A DNA stretch of 5,656 nt from Actinomycetota bacterium (lineage in GTDB: Bacteria > Actinomycetota > Acidimicrobiia > Acidimicrobiales > Microtrichaceae): the NCBI GenBank assembly GCA_018268735.1, contig JAFDWA010000131.1, positions 1 through 5,656 of the forward strand, in the 5' to 3' direction. Position numbers and translations under genes: made by a program. This document shows, one piece after another, positions 1 through 5,421 of this stretch. How positions within the stretch are numbered: the stretch's first letter is position 1; each line of letters begins with the position of its first letter. The notes beneath the pieces were generated by a model. That model was not told the origin of the DNA. It searched no databases and saw only the letters and a program-made list of their open reading frames with translations.

Positions 1-50
1 CAAAGCCCTACGCGAGATCACCACACGCGCAAACGTTGCCTGACGCGGCA

Positions 51-455
51 CTAGCTCTCGGGCCAGACCGTCAGGTCGGTCTGGCCGAAGTCGTTGCCGG
101 TGCACAGCAGGGGCAGGTCCCGGTCCGCGGCCAACGCGTAGGTGAAGCAGTCGCCGAGGTTCAGCGCTGCCTGGTGGCGGCCCTTGCCGAAGCGGCGCCA
201 GCCATCCAACGCTCGATCTGCCTGTCGCCGGTCGACTGCCACGACGCTGACATCACCGTCGCGAAGGAACCGGTCCACCGCCAGAGCGCCGGCCGGGCCG
301 AGCCGCGCCTCCATGACGATCCCGAGCTCGACCAGCGTTGCCGCCGACATCAGCCGTTCCTCGGCGACGTCCAGGGCTGCGATGACGTCGTCGGCGTCTG
401 ACTCGTTGCCGAGGATCGCCACCACCGCAGATGTATCCACCACGATCGTCGTCAC
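51..455 (-). CDS. vapC: VapC-type PIN-domain ribonuclease toxin (VapC30-like)
   Basis: Toxin of a type II toxin-antitoxin pair. PIN-domain VapC proteins are Mg-dependent ribonucleases that cut structured RNA such as tRNA or rRNA in the cytoplasm. The 134-residue product has the expected family length. The acidic residues are in order: D7 in the N-terminal VVDTSAV motif, E43 in TLVELG, D102 in [11 protein letters not shown], and N121-D122 in the GNDF motif near the C-terminus. The segment around [13 protein letters not shown] is typical of the subgroup containing mycobacterial VapC30 (Rv0624). The start is GTG at 455-453, overlapping the upstream antitoxin stop by four bases (GTGA), so translation is probably coupled. 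All catalytic positions are present and the frame is open, so the toxin looks intact. Its target RNA cannot be inferred from sequence. Confidence 0.93.
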   Translation of the reverse strand: MTTIVVDTSAVVAILGNESDADDVIAALDVAEERLMSAATLVELGIVMEARLGPAGALAVDRFLRDGDVSVVAVDRRQADRALDGWRRFGKGRHQAALNLGDCFTYALAADRDLPLLCTGNDFGQTDLTVWPES

Positions 456-703
456 GACGGGATCCCGTCCTCGTCGTACCCGATGATCTCGTCGGGGTGT
501 CGTCGATCCAACACCGGCAGTCTGCTCGTCTCGGCTGCGAGCCGGTGAAGGCGACTGGCGATGCCCGGGCGCCGACGGTGGCGCTCACGGTCGAGTCGCT
601 CGCGTAGGGCAGCCATGACGGCGTCGGTCAGCGTCTCACCGGTGACTGCCGAAAGCTCCCGAGCAAGGTGGTCGGCTTCCGGGTTCTTGATGCTGAGTGC
701 CAT
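452..703 (-). CDS. vapB: VapB-type antitoxin (PSK/Rv0623-like transcription factor family)
   Basis: Antitoxin partner of the PIN toxin encoded immediately downstream. The 83-residue protein opens with [19 protein letters not shown] and continues with TGETLTDAV, the pattern of the VapB30/Rv0623-like family. In that family the N-terminal part forms a ribbon-helix-helix-like DNA-binding dimer and the C-terminal part wraps the toxin. Residues 34-46 are a basic stretch, and the acidic tail near [13 protein letters not shown] is the usual toxin-contacting end. The first in-frame ATG (703) agrees with the family start. There is no Shine-Dalgarno sequence before it, but a TATACT hexamer lies six bases upstream, which suggests a leaderless mRNA. 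As in other VapBC operons, the antitoxin alone or with toxin probably represses its own promoter. Confidence 0.93.
   Translation of the reverse strand: MALSIKNPEADHLARELSAVTGETLTDAVMAALRERLDRERHRRRPGIASRLHRLAAETSRLPVLDRRHPDEIIGYDEDGIPS
456..469. repeat. Perfect 14-bp palindrome abutting the vapC start
   Basis: GACGGGATCCCGTC is its own reverse complement and ends one base before the overlapping vapB stop/vapC start. It encodes the last residues of VapB (D-G-I-P-S). In the mRNA it could form a 5-bp stem with a GATC loop right where ribosomes must initiate on vapC. Codon constraint from the conserved VapB tail may explain part of it, so a regulatory role is only inferred. Confidence 0.5.
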
Positions 704-738
704 GCCAGAAGTATAGAAATCTGGACACCTATATCGAA
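704..738 (-). promoter_or_regulatory. Candidate leaderless promoter and operator of vapBC (minus strand)
   Basis: On the minus strand a TATACT hexamer (715-710) sits six bases before the vapB ATG, the distance expected if transcription starts at the ATG itself. A weak -35 candidate (TTCGAT, 738-733) lies 17 bp further upstream. An inverted repeat, TATAG (712-716) and CTATA (729-733) separated by 12 bp, overlaps the -10 and the spacer, where a VapB repressor would be expected to bind. The hexamer is clear; the operator is inferred from placement. Confidence 0.55.
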
Positions 739-769
739 CAGCGAGCGTCGTCGTGCTCTGCCGTCACCC

Positions 770-794
770 GTAGCACACACGCTACGCTTGTCGC
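770..794 (+). promoter_or_regulatory. Candidate leaderless promoter and operator of the phd-type TA module
   Basis: A TACGCT hexamer (783-788) lies six bases before the antitoxin ATG at 795. No Shine-Dalgarno sequence is present, so the mRNA is probably leaderless. A perfect 5-bp inverted repeat, GTAGC (770-774) and GCTAC (781-785) with a 6-bp ACACAC spacer, overlaps the hexamer. Phd/YefM antitoxins bind short palindromes over their own -10 region, so this is the likely autorepression site. No convincing -35 was found. Confidence 0.5.
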
Positions 795-1046
795 ATGGCA
801 TCGGTCGCGTCCCGAGAACTTCGGAACCAGACCCGTTCGCTGCTCGACCGCGTCGAGGCCGGCGAAGCGATCACAGTCACAGTCGACGGCAAAGCGGTCG
901 CCCTCCTGGGCCCGCTTCCCCGCCGCACCCGCTGGGTGACGCGCTCGTCCTTCCTCAGCCTGATCTCAGCCAACCAGGCAGATCCGGCCCTCCGCGACGA
1001 GTTGGACAGGCTCGCCCCGGACACCACCGACGACATCGTTCCGTGA
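795..1046 (+). CDS. Phd/YefM-family antitoxin of a second VapBC module
   Basis: Antitoxin of the plus-strand toxin-antitoxin pair. The 83-residue protein has the Phd/YefM layout. An N-terminal segment, MASVASRELRNQTRSLLDRVEAGE (residues 1-24), forms the usual helix pair. It is followed by a short beta segment, AITVTVDGKAVALLGPL (25-41), and together these make the dimeric DNA-binding fold. The C-terminal part after residue 45 is the toxin-binding tail and ends in DTTDDIVP, an ending common in actinobacterial Phd antitoxins paired with PIN toxins. The ATG at 795 is preferred because the conserved RELRN motif begins six residues later and a -10-like hexamer sits at leaderless distance. The stop overlaps the toxin GTG by four bases. 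It is unrelated in family to the antitoxin on the opposite strand. Confidence 0.9.
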   Translation: MASVASRELRNQTRSLLDRVEAGEAITVTVDGKAVALLGPLPRRTRWVTRSSFLSLISANQADPALRDELDRLAPDTTDDIVP

Positions 1047-1432
1047 CCACACGCGGCATCGCCGACACCTCGATATTCATCGCCGAGGAGACCGGGCGAC
1101 CCCTCGACGTCGACGGCCTCCCCGATGAGCTCGCCGTCACGGTCATCACGATCGGCGAGCTCCGCGCCGGAGTGCTGGCTGCCACCGACATCACCACCCG
1201 CGACCGACGTCTCCGCACGCTCACCGCCGCCTTGGAGCTCGATCCGATCCCGATCGACGCGGGTGTCGCCGAGCACTGGGCCACGCTCCGGGTGCTCCTT
1301 CGCGACCGCGGCCTCCGCATGGGTGTCAACGACGCCTGGATAGCGGCGACCGCGCTCGCCTACGACGTTCCCGTCATCACACAGGACGACGGCTTCCCGG
1401 CGCTCGGTGAGCTCCGAGTCCGGCGGGTCTGA
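1043..1432 (+). CDS. vapC: VapC-type PIN-domain ribonuclease toxin (second module)
   Basis: PIN-domain toxin, predicted to be a metal-dependent ribonuclease neutralised by the Phd-type protein encoded upstream. Starting at GTG 1043 the product is 129 residues, normal for the family. The acidic quartet is visible: D8 in GIADTSIFI, E39 in ITIGELRAG, D97 in MGVNDAWIAATAL, and D115 in VITQDDGF. The open frame extends far upstream to 668, but that extension overlaps the antitoxin and shows no PIN features. The GTG in the GTGA overlap with the antitoxin stop is therefore the best start and implies coupled translation. The sequence differs clearly from the other toxin in this window, so the two modules are not recent duplicates. 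The RNA target is unknown. Confidence 0.92.
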   Translation: MTTRGIADTSIFIAEETGRPLDVDGLPDELAVTVITIGELRAGVLAATDITTRDRRLRTLTAALELDPIPIDAGVAEHWATLRVLLRDRGLRMGVNDAWIAATALAYDVPVITQDDGFPALGELRVRRV

Positions 1433-1494
1433 TCCGCACCGACGACCCGGGCCGTGGGTGCTGACCGCCGCAACGTCGAGGATCACTGCGCCGT

Positions 1495-1513
1495 GCAGCG
1501 CGTAGCGCGCTGC
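1495..1513 (+). terminator. GC-rich hairpin downstream of the second TA module
   Basis: GCAGCGCG and CGCGCTGC form a perfect 8-bp stem with a three-base TAG loop, 62 bp after the plus-strand toxin stop. No T-tract follows, so this would be a non-canonical terminator of the kind proposed in high-GC bacteria. It lies in the gap between convergent operons, the expected place. Function is inferred from structure and position only. Confidence 0.35.
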
Positions 1514-1560
1514 GGCCGCTTGGGCCGAGTCGCCCGAAGTCTCGCCCGGCAACCACCCGG

Positions 1561-1593
1561 CATGAACCGGCGACGACCACTGTGAGGTTCATG
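1561..1593 (-). terminator. Inverted repeat downstream of the Imm-5-like gene
   Basis: CATGAACC (1561-1568) and GGTTCATG (1586-1593) are perfect inverted repeats with a 17-bp spacer, beginning 45 bp past the stop of the minus-strand gene. The pairing can extend by a G-T wobble and a G-C pair. It may end minus-strand transcription, but there is no T-run, and the long spacer could equally be a protein-binding site. The rest of the 206-bp gap (1433-1638) holds no gene I can support. Confidence 0.3.
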
Positions 1594-1638
1594 TCCTCAC
1601 CGTCGACCAACGGGACTCCCGAAGCGATTGGCCGTCGA

Positions 1639-2217
1639 TCAGGCGTCAGGTGAGACGTCCTCGTCATCAGATGCCGGACCACCGTCGTCGGTGAGCCCGG
1701 CCTGGATCGCAGCGATGATCTCGCCGCGCTGTGCGGTCGACAACAAGCCGGGTCCGAGAGGTCCGGCGATGTTCTGTCCCACCGCCGGCAGGGATCGAAG
1801 CGCCACGCGAACCGCCGCCGTCATGTGGTCGAGTTGCCACGCAACCTCGTCGTCGACGACTTCGGCTGTAGCCGGGTCTGCCAGGCCGAACGCCTCTGCG
1901 GCGTCGGCGGCGGCTCCCAACGCATGGGCACCCATGTGTGCAACTGCCGCAGCCTGTCCGGCCGGCCGGGCCGCGGCCATCGCTGCCGGCGACTTCATCG
2001 TGCCTGGCGACACTCCCCCGTCGAATCGTCGGCGGATCTCATCGGCGGTGTTCGTTCCTCCACGCGAGTAGACCCTGGCACGCTCGATGAGAGCACGAGG
2101 TCGCGCGTCGTCAGGGCAGTCGGCCTCGAAGAACGGCAGCGCCCGCGCGGCGCAGTCCGCCGCCCACGCCGCGACGAGGCGGCGGTCGGCTTCGGTGAGC
2201 GTCTGCGGCGACCTCAC
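1639..2217 (-). CDS. Imm-5-like putative immunity protein
   Basis: The product is 192 residues from the proposed start. Soon after it comes LTEADRRLVAAWAADCAARA, then FFEADCPDDARPRALIERAR, and later an alanine-rich helical segment ending in AVAHMGAHALGAAADAAEAF and a VAWQLDHM motif. This pattern matches, from memory, the bacterial 'putative immunity protein / Imm-5-like' family, whose biochemical role is not established. The family name comes from computational links to polymorphic toxins. No toxin gene of that kind is visible here. The protein is alpha-helical and soluble, with no signal peptide or membrane segment. The frame opens upstream at 2286, but that would overlap the preceding gene by 61 bp with arginine-rich non-family sequence. 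GTG at 2217, eight bases after the upstream stop, fits the family N-terminus and suggests translational coupling. The last 15 residues are acidic and probably disordered. Confidence 0.7.
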   Translation of the reverse strand: MRSPQTLTEADRRLVAAWAADCAARALPFFEADCPDDARPRALIERARVYSRGGTNTADEIRRRFDGGVSPGTMKSPAAMAAARPAGQAAAVAHMGAHALGAAADAAEAFGLADPATAEVVDDEVAWQLDHMTAAVRVALRSLPAVGQNIAGPLGPGLLSTAQRGEIIAAIQAGLTDDGGPASDDEDVSPDA

Positions 2218-2225
2218 CCCACGCG

Positions 2226-2648
2226 TCAGCCGTTGTCCGGTTCGTCGACGCTGAACATCCACGAGACGCCGAAGCGGTCCACGCATGCACCGAACAGCGG
2301 TGTCCAGAACACCGGTGCGAGCGGCATCTGCACGAGTCCTCCCTCGGCGAGCGCGTCGAACGCCCGTCGCACCTCTTCGGAATCTGCGTAGCTCAGGTGC
2401 AGCGCCACACCCTTGGCACCTCCACCGTCGCCGGTCGGATCGTCAGATCCGAGGATGACCGTGCCGTCGTCCATGGTGAGCGACGAGTGCATCACCGCGT
2501 CCGGTGCCATCTCCATGCCGGGATCCGCATCCGGCGGGATCTCGGAGAACGCCAGGATCTTCAACGTGCCGCCGAGGACCTGTTGGTAGCGGGTCATGGC
2601 TTCCCGAGCGGTGCCGGACGAGAAGAAGAGGTAGGGCTCCAAGGACAT
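2226..2648 (-). CDS. VOC-superfamily protein, PhnB-like (glyoxalase/bleomycin-resistance fold)
   Basis: A 140-residue cytoplasmic protein of the vicinal-oxygen-chelate superfamily, PhnB-like branch. It starts MSLEPYLFFSSGTAREAMTRYQQVLGG, the typical first beta-alpha unit. A middle segment follows with MHSSLTMDDGTVILGSDD (53-70). The end is FWTPLFGACVDRFGVSWMF (114-132), the hallmark C-terminal motif of this branch. Members form dimers of paired beta-alpha-beta modules. Many have no assigned substrate, and older database names such as '3-demethylubiquinone methyltransferase' are misleading. I cannot say whether this one binds metal or is an enzyme. The ATG at 2648 is preceded by a good ribosome-binding site. 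It is the first gene of a probable two-gene operon with the Imm-5-like gene, and its upstream region is cut short by an IS21 element 86 bp away. Confidence 0.87.
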   Translation of the reverse strand: MSLEPYLFFSSGTAREAMTRYQQVLGGTLKILAFSEIPPDADPGMEMAPDAVMHSSLTMDDGTVILGSDDPTGDGGGAKGVALHLSYADSEEVRRAFDALAEGGLVQMPLAPVFWTPLFGACVDRFGVSWMFSVDEPDNG

Positions 2649-2653
2649 GAGGA

Positions 2654-2658
2654 CTCCT
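2654..2658 (-). promoter_or_regulatory. Ribosome-binding site of the VOC gene
   Basis: AGGAG on the minus strand, five bases before the ATG at 2648, fixes that start. It lies in a 13-base stretch (2654-2666) that recurs exactly in front of istA (5216-5228). Confidence 0.7.
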
Positions 2659-2734
2659 GTGGGTCTTGGATCGCGAGCTCAGGTCGTGACGGAGCGAACG
2701 CGGTCAACTCATCGGTGGAACGTCAGGTGCACGG

Positions 2735-2786
2735 TGTCGCTCGCCAGCGTGATGGGACCACCCGTTCGCCAGTGGCATGGGACCAC
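2735..2786. repeat. IS21 terminus on the istB side, two motif copies
   Basis: Two direct copies of a motif close to CGCCAGTGATGGGACCACC: the outer at 2735-2762, which is the terminal inverted repeat, and an inner one at 2765-2786 with an altered spacing (GTGGCATGGG). The inner copy and its flank, continuing as TTCTGGGG, match the innermost copy at the opposite end in inverted orientation. These are probable IstA binding sites. Confidence 0.85.
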
Positions 2787-2799
2787 TTCTGGGGTTCGG

Positions 2800-3606
2800 T
2801 CAGGTCCGGCGACGGGATGATCGTCGCGGTGGGGCCGGCTCGTCAAGAGCATCGGTGACGGTGGGCTTTTGGCGTTGCCGGTAGGACTCGCCGTCGAGGA
2901 CGAGCTCGTGGGCGGCGGACTGGAGCCGGTCGATCGCGGATTGAGCGAGGAGCGGGTCGGCCATGAGCCCGAGCCACTCGACGGGCTCGCGGTTCGAGGT
3001 GATCACCGTCGATGTTGCTCGGTGGCGTTCGACGATGAGTTCGTAGATGTCGGCGGTGTCGACCGAGTCCATCGGTTGGAGCGCGAAGTCGTCGATGATG
3101 AGCAGATCGACGCGCAGCAGCTTGCGGATCTCGACGTCGTGGCTGTTGTCGAGCCGACTTGCTCGGAGCCGCTTGAGGAGCCGGTCGCAGCGTTCGAAGT
3201 GGACGCTGATCCGGCGGCGGATGGCGGCGTGGCCGAGCGCGGTGGCGAGGAAGGTCTTGCCGACGCCGACAGGTCCCATGATGACGGCGTTGTGGCCGGC
3301 GCCGACGAAGCGCAGCGAGCACAGCTCGCTCCACACGGCTCGGTCGTAGGTGATCTTGGCGGTGTCGTCCCATCGGTCCAGGGTCATGGCCGGATCGAGC
3401 CCGGCGGTCTTGGCTCGCCGGTCAGCGCTGGTGTTCTCGCGTCGGGTGACTTCGTCGGCGAGGACGAGTTCGAGGAACTCGGCATGACCCATCCCGCCGG
3501 TCGACGCAAGAGCGAGACGCTCGGGAAGCGTGTCGAGGCAGCGGCCGAGCTTGACCCGGCGCAGCAGCGCCTTGAGTTCGGGGGTGACGGTCGGCGTGGT
3601 GCTCAT
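2800..3606 (-). CDS. istB: IS21-family transposition helper ATPase IstB
   Basis: AAA+ ATPase that assists the IstA transposase in target selection and strand transfer. The product is 268 residues, normal for IstB. After an N-terminal helical domain (about 1-95) comes the ATPase core. It has Walker A GPVGVGKT (111-118), Walker B LLIIDDF (168-174), the ERHRATSTVITSNRE segment with sensor I (193-207), and a sensor II-like SAIDRL (223-228). The C-terminal tail after residue 255 is basic and proline-rich (EPAPPRRSSRRRT) and ends close to the element terminus. The ATG at 3606 overlaps the istA stop in ATGA, and a GAGGTGG sequence (3617-3611) inside istA can serve as ribosome-binding site, so it is co-translated with istA. 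No motif is missing. Confidence 0.96.
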   Translation of the reverse strand: MSTTPTVTPELKALLRRVKLGRCLDTLPERLALASTGGMGHAEFLELVLADEVTRRENTSADRRAKTAGLDPAMTLDRWDDTAKITYDRAVWSELCSLRFVGAGHNAVIMGPVGVGKTFLATALGHAAIRRRISVHFERCDRLLKRLRASRLDNSHDVEIRKLLRVDLLIIDDFALQPMDSVDTADIYELIVERHRATSTVITSNREPVEWLGLMADPLLAQSAIDRLQSAAHELVLDGESYRQRQKPTVTDALDEPAPPRRSSRRRT

Positions 3607-5210
3607 CCGGCCACCTCGTTCGCCTCGCCGTCGGTGGTTCGCACGGCGAAGTGGCTGTCATCGCGAGCGAACCGTGGAGCGACAACGGCCCCGACCGGGG
3701 CGGGCTCGGCCGGGGTGTCGTCGCTGTTCTCGGTCCCTCGTTCGAGCATCCGGCCGATCAGCGGGACGTTGATGGCTTCGGCGTCGAGGGCTCGTTCGCA
3801 GGCGGCGTTGACCCGTTCGGGTCCCCACTTCTTGACCAGGCCCAACAGGGCGTAGACCTGGCGCATCTTGGTCCAGGGCAACGGGATGTCGAGCAGCGCC
3901 GTCGCGTAGCTGCCGATGGCGGGGCCGTGTGATGCGGCCATGCGCTGCAGCTTGTCGAGGTCGCGCATGGCGTAGATCGTCTTGTCCGACGGCAGGTCCT
4001 CGGGGTCGGTGGAGCGGCCCCCGGGGCGCTGGCGAGGGTGGACCTTGATCAGCTGGTCCCGGGCGAACACCCGCACGAGCTGGCGGTCGGCGCGGACGTC
4101 CACTTGAGTGCCGATCAGGTCCCCGGGGATCGAGTAGAGCGCCTTGGCCACCTCGATGTGATGGTCCCGATGAACCTTCGCGACCGCGTAGACCGGCACG
4201 TCATAGGGCGCCGTCGGCGCCGCTGCGAGCACCGGTGCCTCCTCGAGCCGGAAGTGCTCGGCTGGGCGAAGCTGGGTGGTGCCGTGGATCCGCATGCCGG
4301 CCCGTTCCCGGGCCCACACGTCGACTCGACGTTGCGCGTCGGCGAGGTCGATGAACGTCTCGCCGGCGAAGAAGTTGTTCCGCACATAGGGCACGACCCG
4401 TTCGACCCGCGGCTTGTCCTTCGGGGAGCGGACCCGTGCCGGGTCGATCACGAACCCGCGAGCTTGCGCGTACTCGACGAAGGCCTGGTTGAACCGCGGT
4501 TCCAAGGAATCGGCGCGGTCGACGATGGCCTTCATGTTGTCCGGGATCACGGTGGCGAAGACCCCGCCGAAGAACGCCCAGGCCGCTTCGAACCCGGCGA
4601 TCACTTCCTCGGTCCTCTGACGGTGGCTGAGCCACACGAAGCTGAACCGCGACAGCACCGAGGTGAAGATCAGCGCCCACAGGTCCCGCTGCCGGCCGGT
4701 GACGGGATCTGGGATCCGGCCGAGCTTGCCGAAGTCGACCTGCAACTCATCACCCGGCTCGCCATCCGCGACGCGAACCGTCGGCCCCTGAACCGAGCGG
4801 CCGACCCCAAGCTCCTCGAGCGCGTAGCGGTGCAAGGTCCGCGCCGGCACCACCACGCCCTGGCGCTCCAACAACTCGTGCACCTTCACCACCGTCAGCC
4901 CGACACCATCGACCGGGTCGAGCCACGCTGTCAGCTGGTCCCGGTGAGCGTCGAGTAGTCGGCGCGCCTGGCCTCGCCCGTCGGTCCGGTGCGGCCGGAC
5001 CTTCTCCACGACCTGGGCGAGCAGCAGATCGGTCAGCTGGTCCTCACCGCCGGCCCGGTCAAGGCCCAGCTCGACCGCAGCGTCGATGTAGCGGCGGACC
5101 GTCTTGCGGTCCAGCCCCGCCAGCTTGCTGATCGGTCGCTGACCCTTACCGCGCAGCCACAGCCGCAGAACTTCTCGTATCTCGAACACACGAACCTCCC
5201 GGAACGCCAC
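3603..5210 (-). CDS. istA: IS21-family transposase IstA (DDE recombinase)
   Basis: Transposase that binds the element ends and carries out DNA cleavage and joining. From the chosen start it is 535 residues. The N-terminal helix-turn-helix lies at about 7-45 (VFEIREVLRLWLRGKGQRPI, then SKLAGLDRKTVRRY). The RNase H-like core holds D159 in ELQVDFGKLG, D224 in VIPDNMKAIV and E270 in KPRVERVVPY, spaced like the IS21 DDE triad. A C-terminal beta-barrel and helical region follows, with HIEVAKALYSIPGDLIG being characteristic. The frame opens at 5267, but GTG at 5210 is preferred: it has AGGAGG four bases upstream, and the family sequence begins right after it. The last 45 residues or so are variable. 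It overlaps istB by four bases. Confidence 0.95.
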   Translation of the reverse strand: MAFREVRVFEIREVLRLWLRGKGQRPISKLAGLDRKTVRRYIDAAVELGLDRAGGEDQLTDLLLAQVVEKVRPHRTDGRGQARRLLDAHRDQLTAWLDPVDGVGLTVVKVHELLERQGVVVPARTLHRYALEELGVGRSVQGPTVRVADGEPGDELQVDFGKLGRIPDPVTGRQRDLWALIFTSVLSRFSFVWLSHRQRTEEVIAGFEAAWAFFGGVFATVIPDNMKAIVDRADSLEPRFNQAFVEYAQARGFVIDPARVRSPKDKPRVERVVPYVRNNFFAGETFIDLADAQRRVDVWARERAGMRIHGTTQLRPAEHFRLEEAPVLAAAPTAPYDVPVYAVAKVHRDHHIEVAKALYSIPGDLIGTQVDVRADRQLVRVFARDQLIKVHPRQRPGGRSTDPEDLPSDKTIYAMRDLDKLQRMAASHGPAIGSYATALLDIPLPWTKMRQVYALLGLVKKWGPERVNAACERALDAEAINVPLIGRMLERGTENSDDTPAEPAPVGAVVAPRFARDDSHFAVRTTDGEANEVAG

Positions 5211-5214
5211 GCCG

Positions 5215-5220
5215 CCTCCT
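5215..5220 (-). promoter_or_regulatory. Ribosome-binding site deciding the istA start
   Basis: A full AGGAGG on the minus strand lies four bases before GTG 5210. The spacing is short but the match is perfect, and it favours this start over the upstream ATG at 5267, which lacks such a site. Confidence 0.65.
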
Positions 5221-5288
5221 GTGGGTCTCGTCGACAACGGCGACGGCAAGCCGAGCGTCCACGACACCGGAACTGGCGGACCCCAGAA

Positions 5289-5396
5289 GGTGGTCCCATC
5301 ACTGGCGAACGGGTGGTCCCATCACTGGCGACGAGCTGGTCCCATCCCACTGGCGAAACACACGCCCAGGTGGTCCCATCACGCTGGCGGGCGACA
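5289..5396. repeat. IS21 terminus on the istA side, four motif copies
   Basis: Four copies, all in one orientation, of GGTGGTCCCATCACTGGCG or near variants: about 5289-5309, 5312-5331, 5336-5357 (with an extra CC and a weaker first base) and 5369-5396, the last being the terminal inverted repeat. The outermost copy matches the outer copy at the opposite end and the innermost matches its inner copy, so the two middle copies are extra. These are probable transposase-binding sites upstream of istA. Confidence 0.85.
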
Positions 5397-5421
5397 GCTC
5401 GCGTTAGTGTGTGGGTTCGTT

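Larger units (their letters stand above)
2735..5396 (-). mobile_element. Complete IS21-family insertion sequence
   Basis: A 2662-bp element bounded by TGT...ACA ends. The outermost 28 bp at the two ends are inverted repeats with a single mismatch (2735-2762 against 5369-5396). It carries istA then istB on the minus strand, overlapping by four bases, as in IS21, where both proteins are needed for transposition. Additional copies of the end motif occur inside each terminus, matching the multiple transposase-binding sites known for IS21. Both genes are open and both ends are present, so it looks potentially active. IS21 elements usually make 4-8 bp target duplications, but the bases flanking this copy (ending CACGG at left, starting GCTCG at right) do not match. 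Confidence 0.93.

Noticed and set aside
29..39. Near-palindrome GCAAACGTTGC downstream of the first toxin as a terminator
   Set aside because: Only a 4-bp stem, no T-run, and it can arise by chance.
1..43. Possible tail of a plus-strand gene reading ...KALREITTRANVA then stop at 41-43
   Set aside because: Only 13 codons are visible with no recognisable motif; any open frame would look like this, so it cannot be supported.
668..1042. N-terminal extension of the second PIN toxin to an ATG at 668
   Set aside because: It would overlap the whole antitoxin gene in another frame and reads as arginine/proline-rich non-PIN sequence; PIN homology begins just after GTG 1043.
782..1552. 256-codon minus-strand frame opposite the Phd/PIN module
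   Set aside because: Antisense to two clear TA genes and of low-complexity composition; no supporting start site or motif.
1454..1584. Small plus-strand frame (about 43 codons) after the second toxin
   Set aside because: No ribosome-binding site or -10 at leaderless distance, arginine-rich, contains the hairpin, and matches no family I recognise.
2869..3855. Long plus-strand open frame (328 codons) opposite istB and the istA 3' end
   Set aside because: It lies antisense to two well-recognised genes, has a skewed acidic composition and no family features; such frames are common opposite high-GC genes.
4038..4958. Long plus-strand open frame (306 codons) opposite istA
   Set aside because: Antisense to the catalytic core of istA; histidine-, proline- and arginine-rich composition reflects codon complementarity, and no domain is recognisable.
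5289..5396. Spaced direct repeats resembling a short CRISPR array
   Set aside because: Repeats are imperfect, the spacers are only 2-11 bp, and the same motif recurs inverted at the other end of an IS21 element; they are transposase-binding sites.
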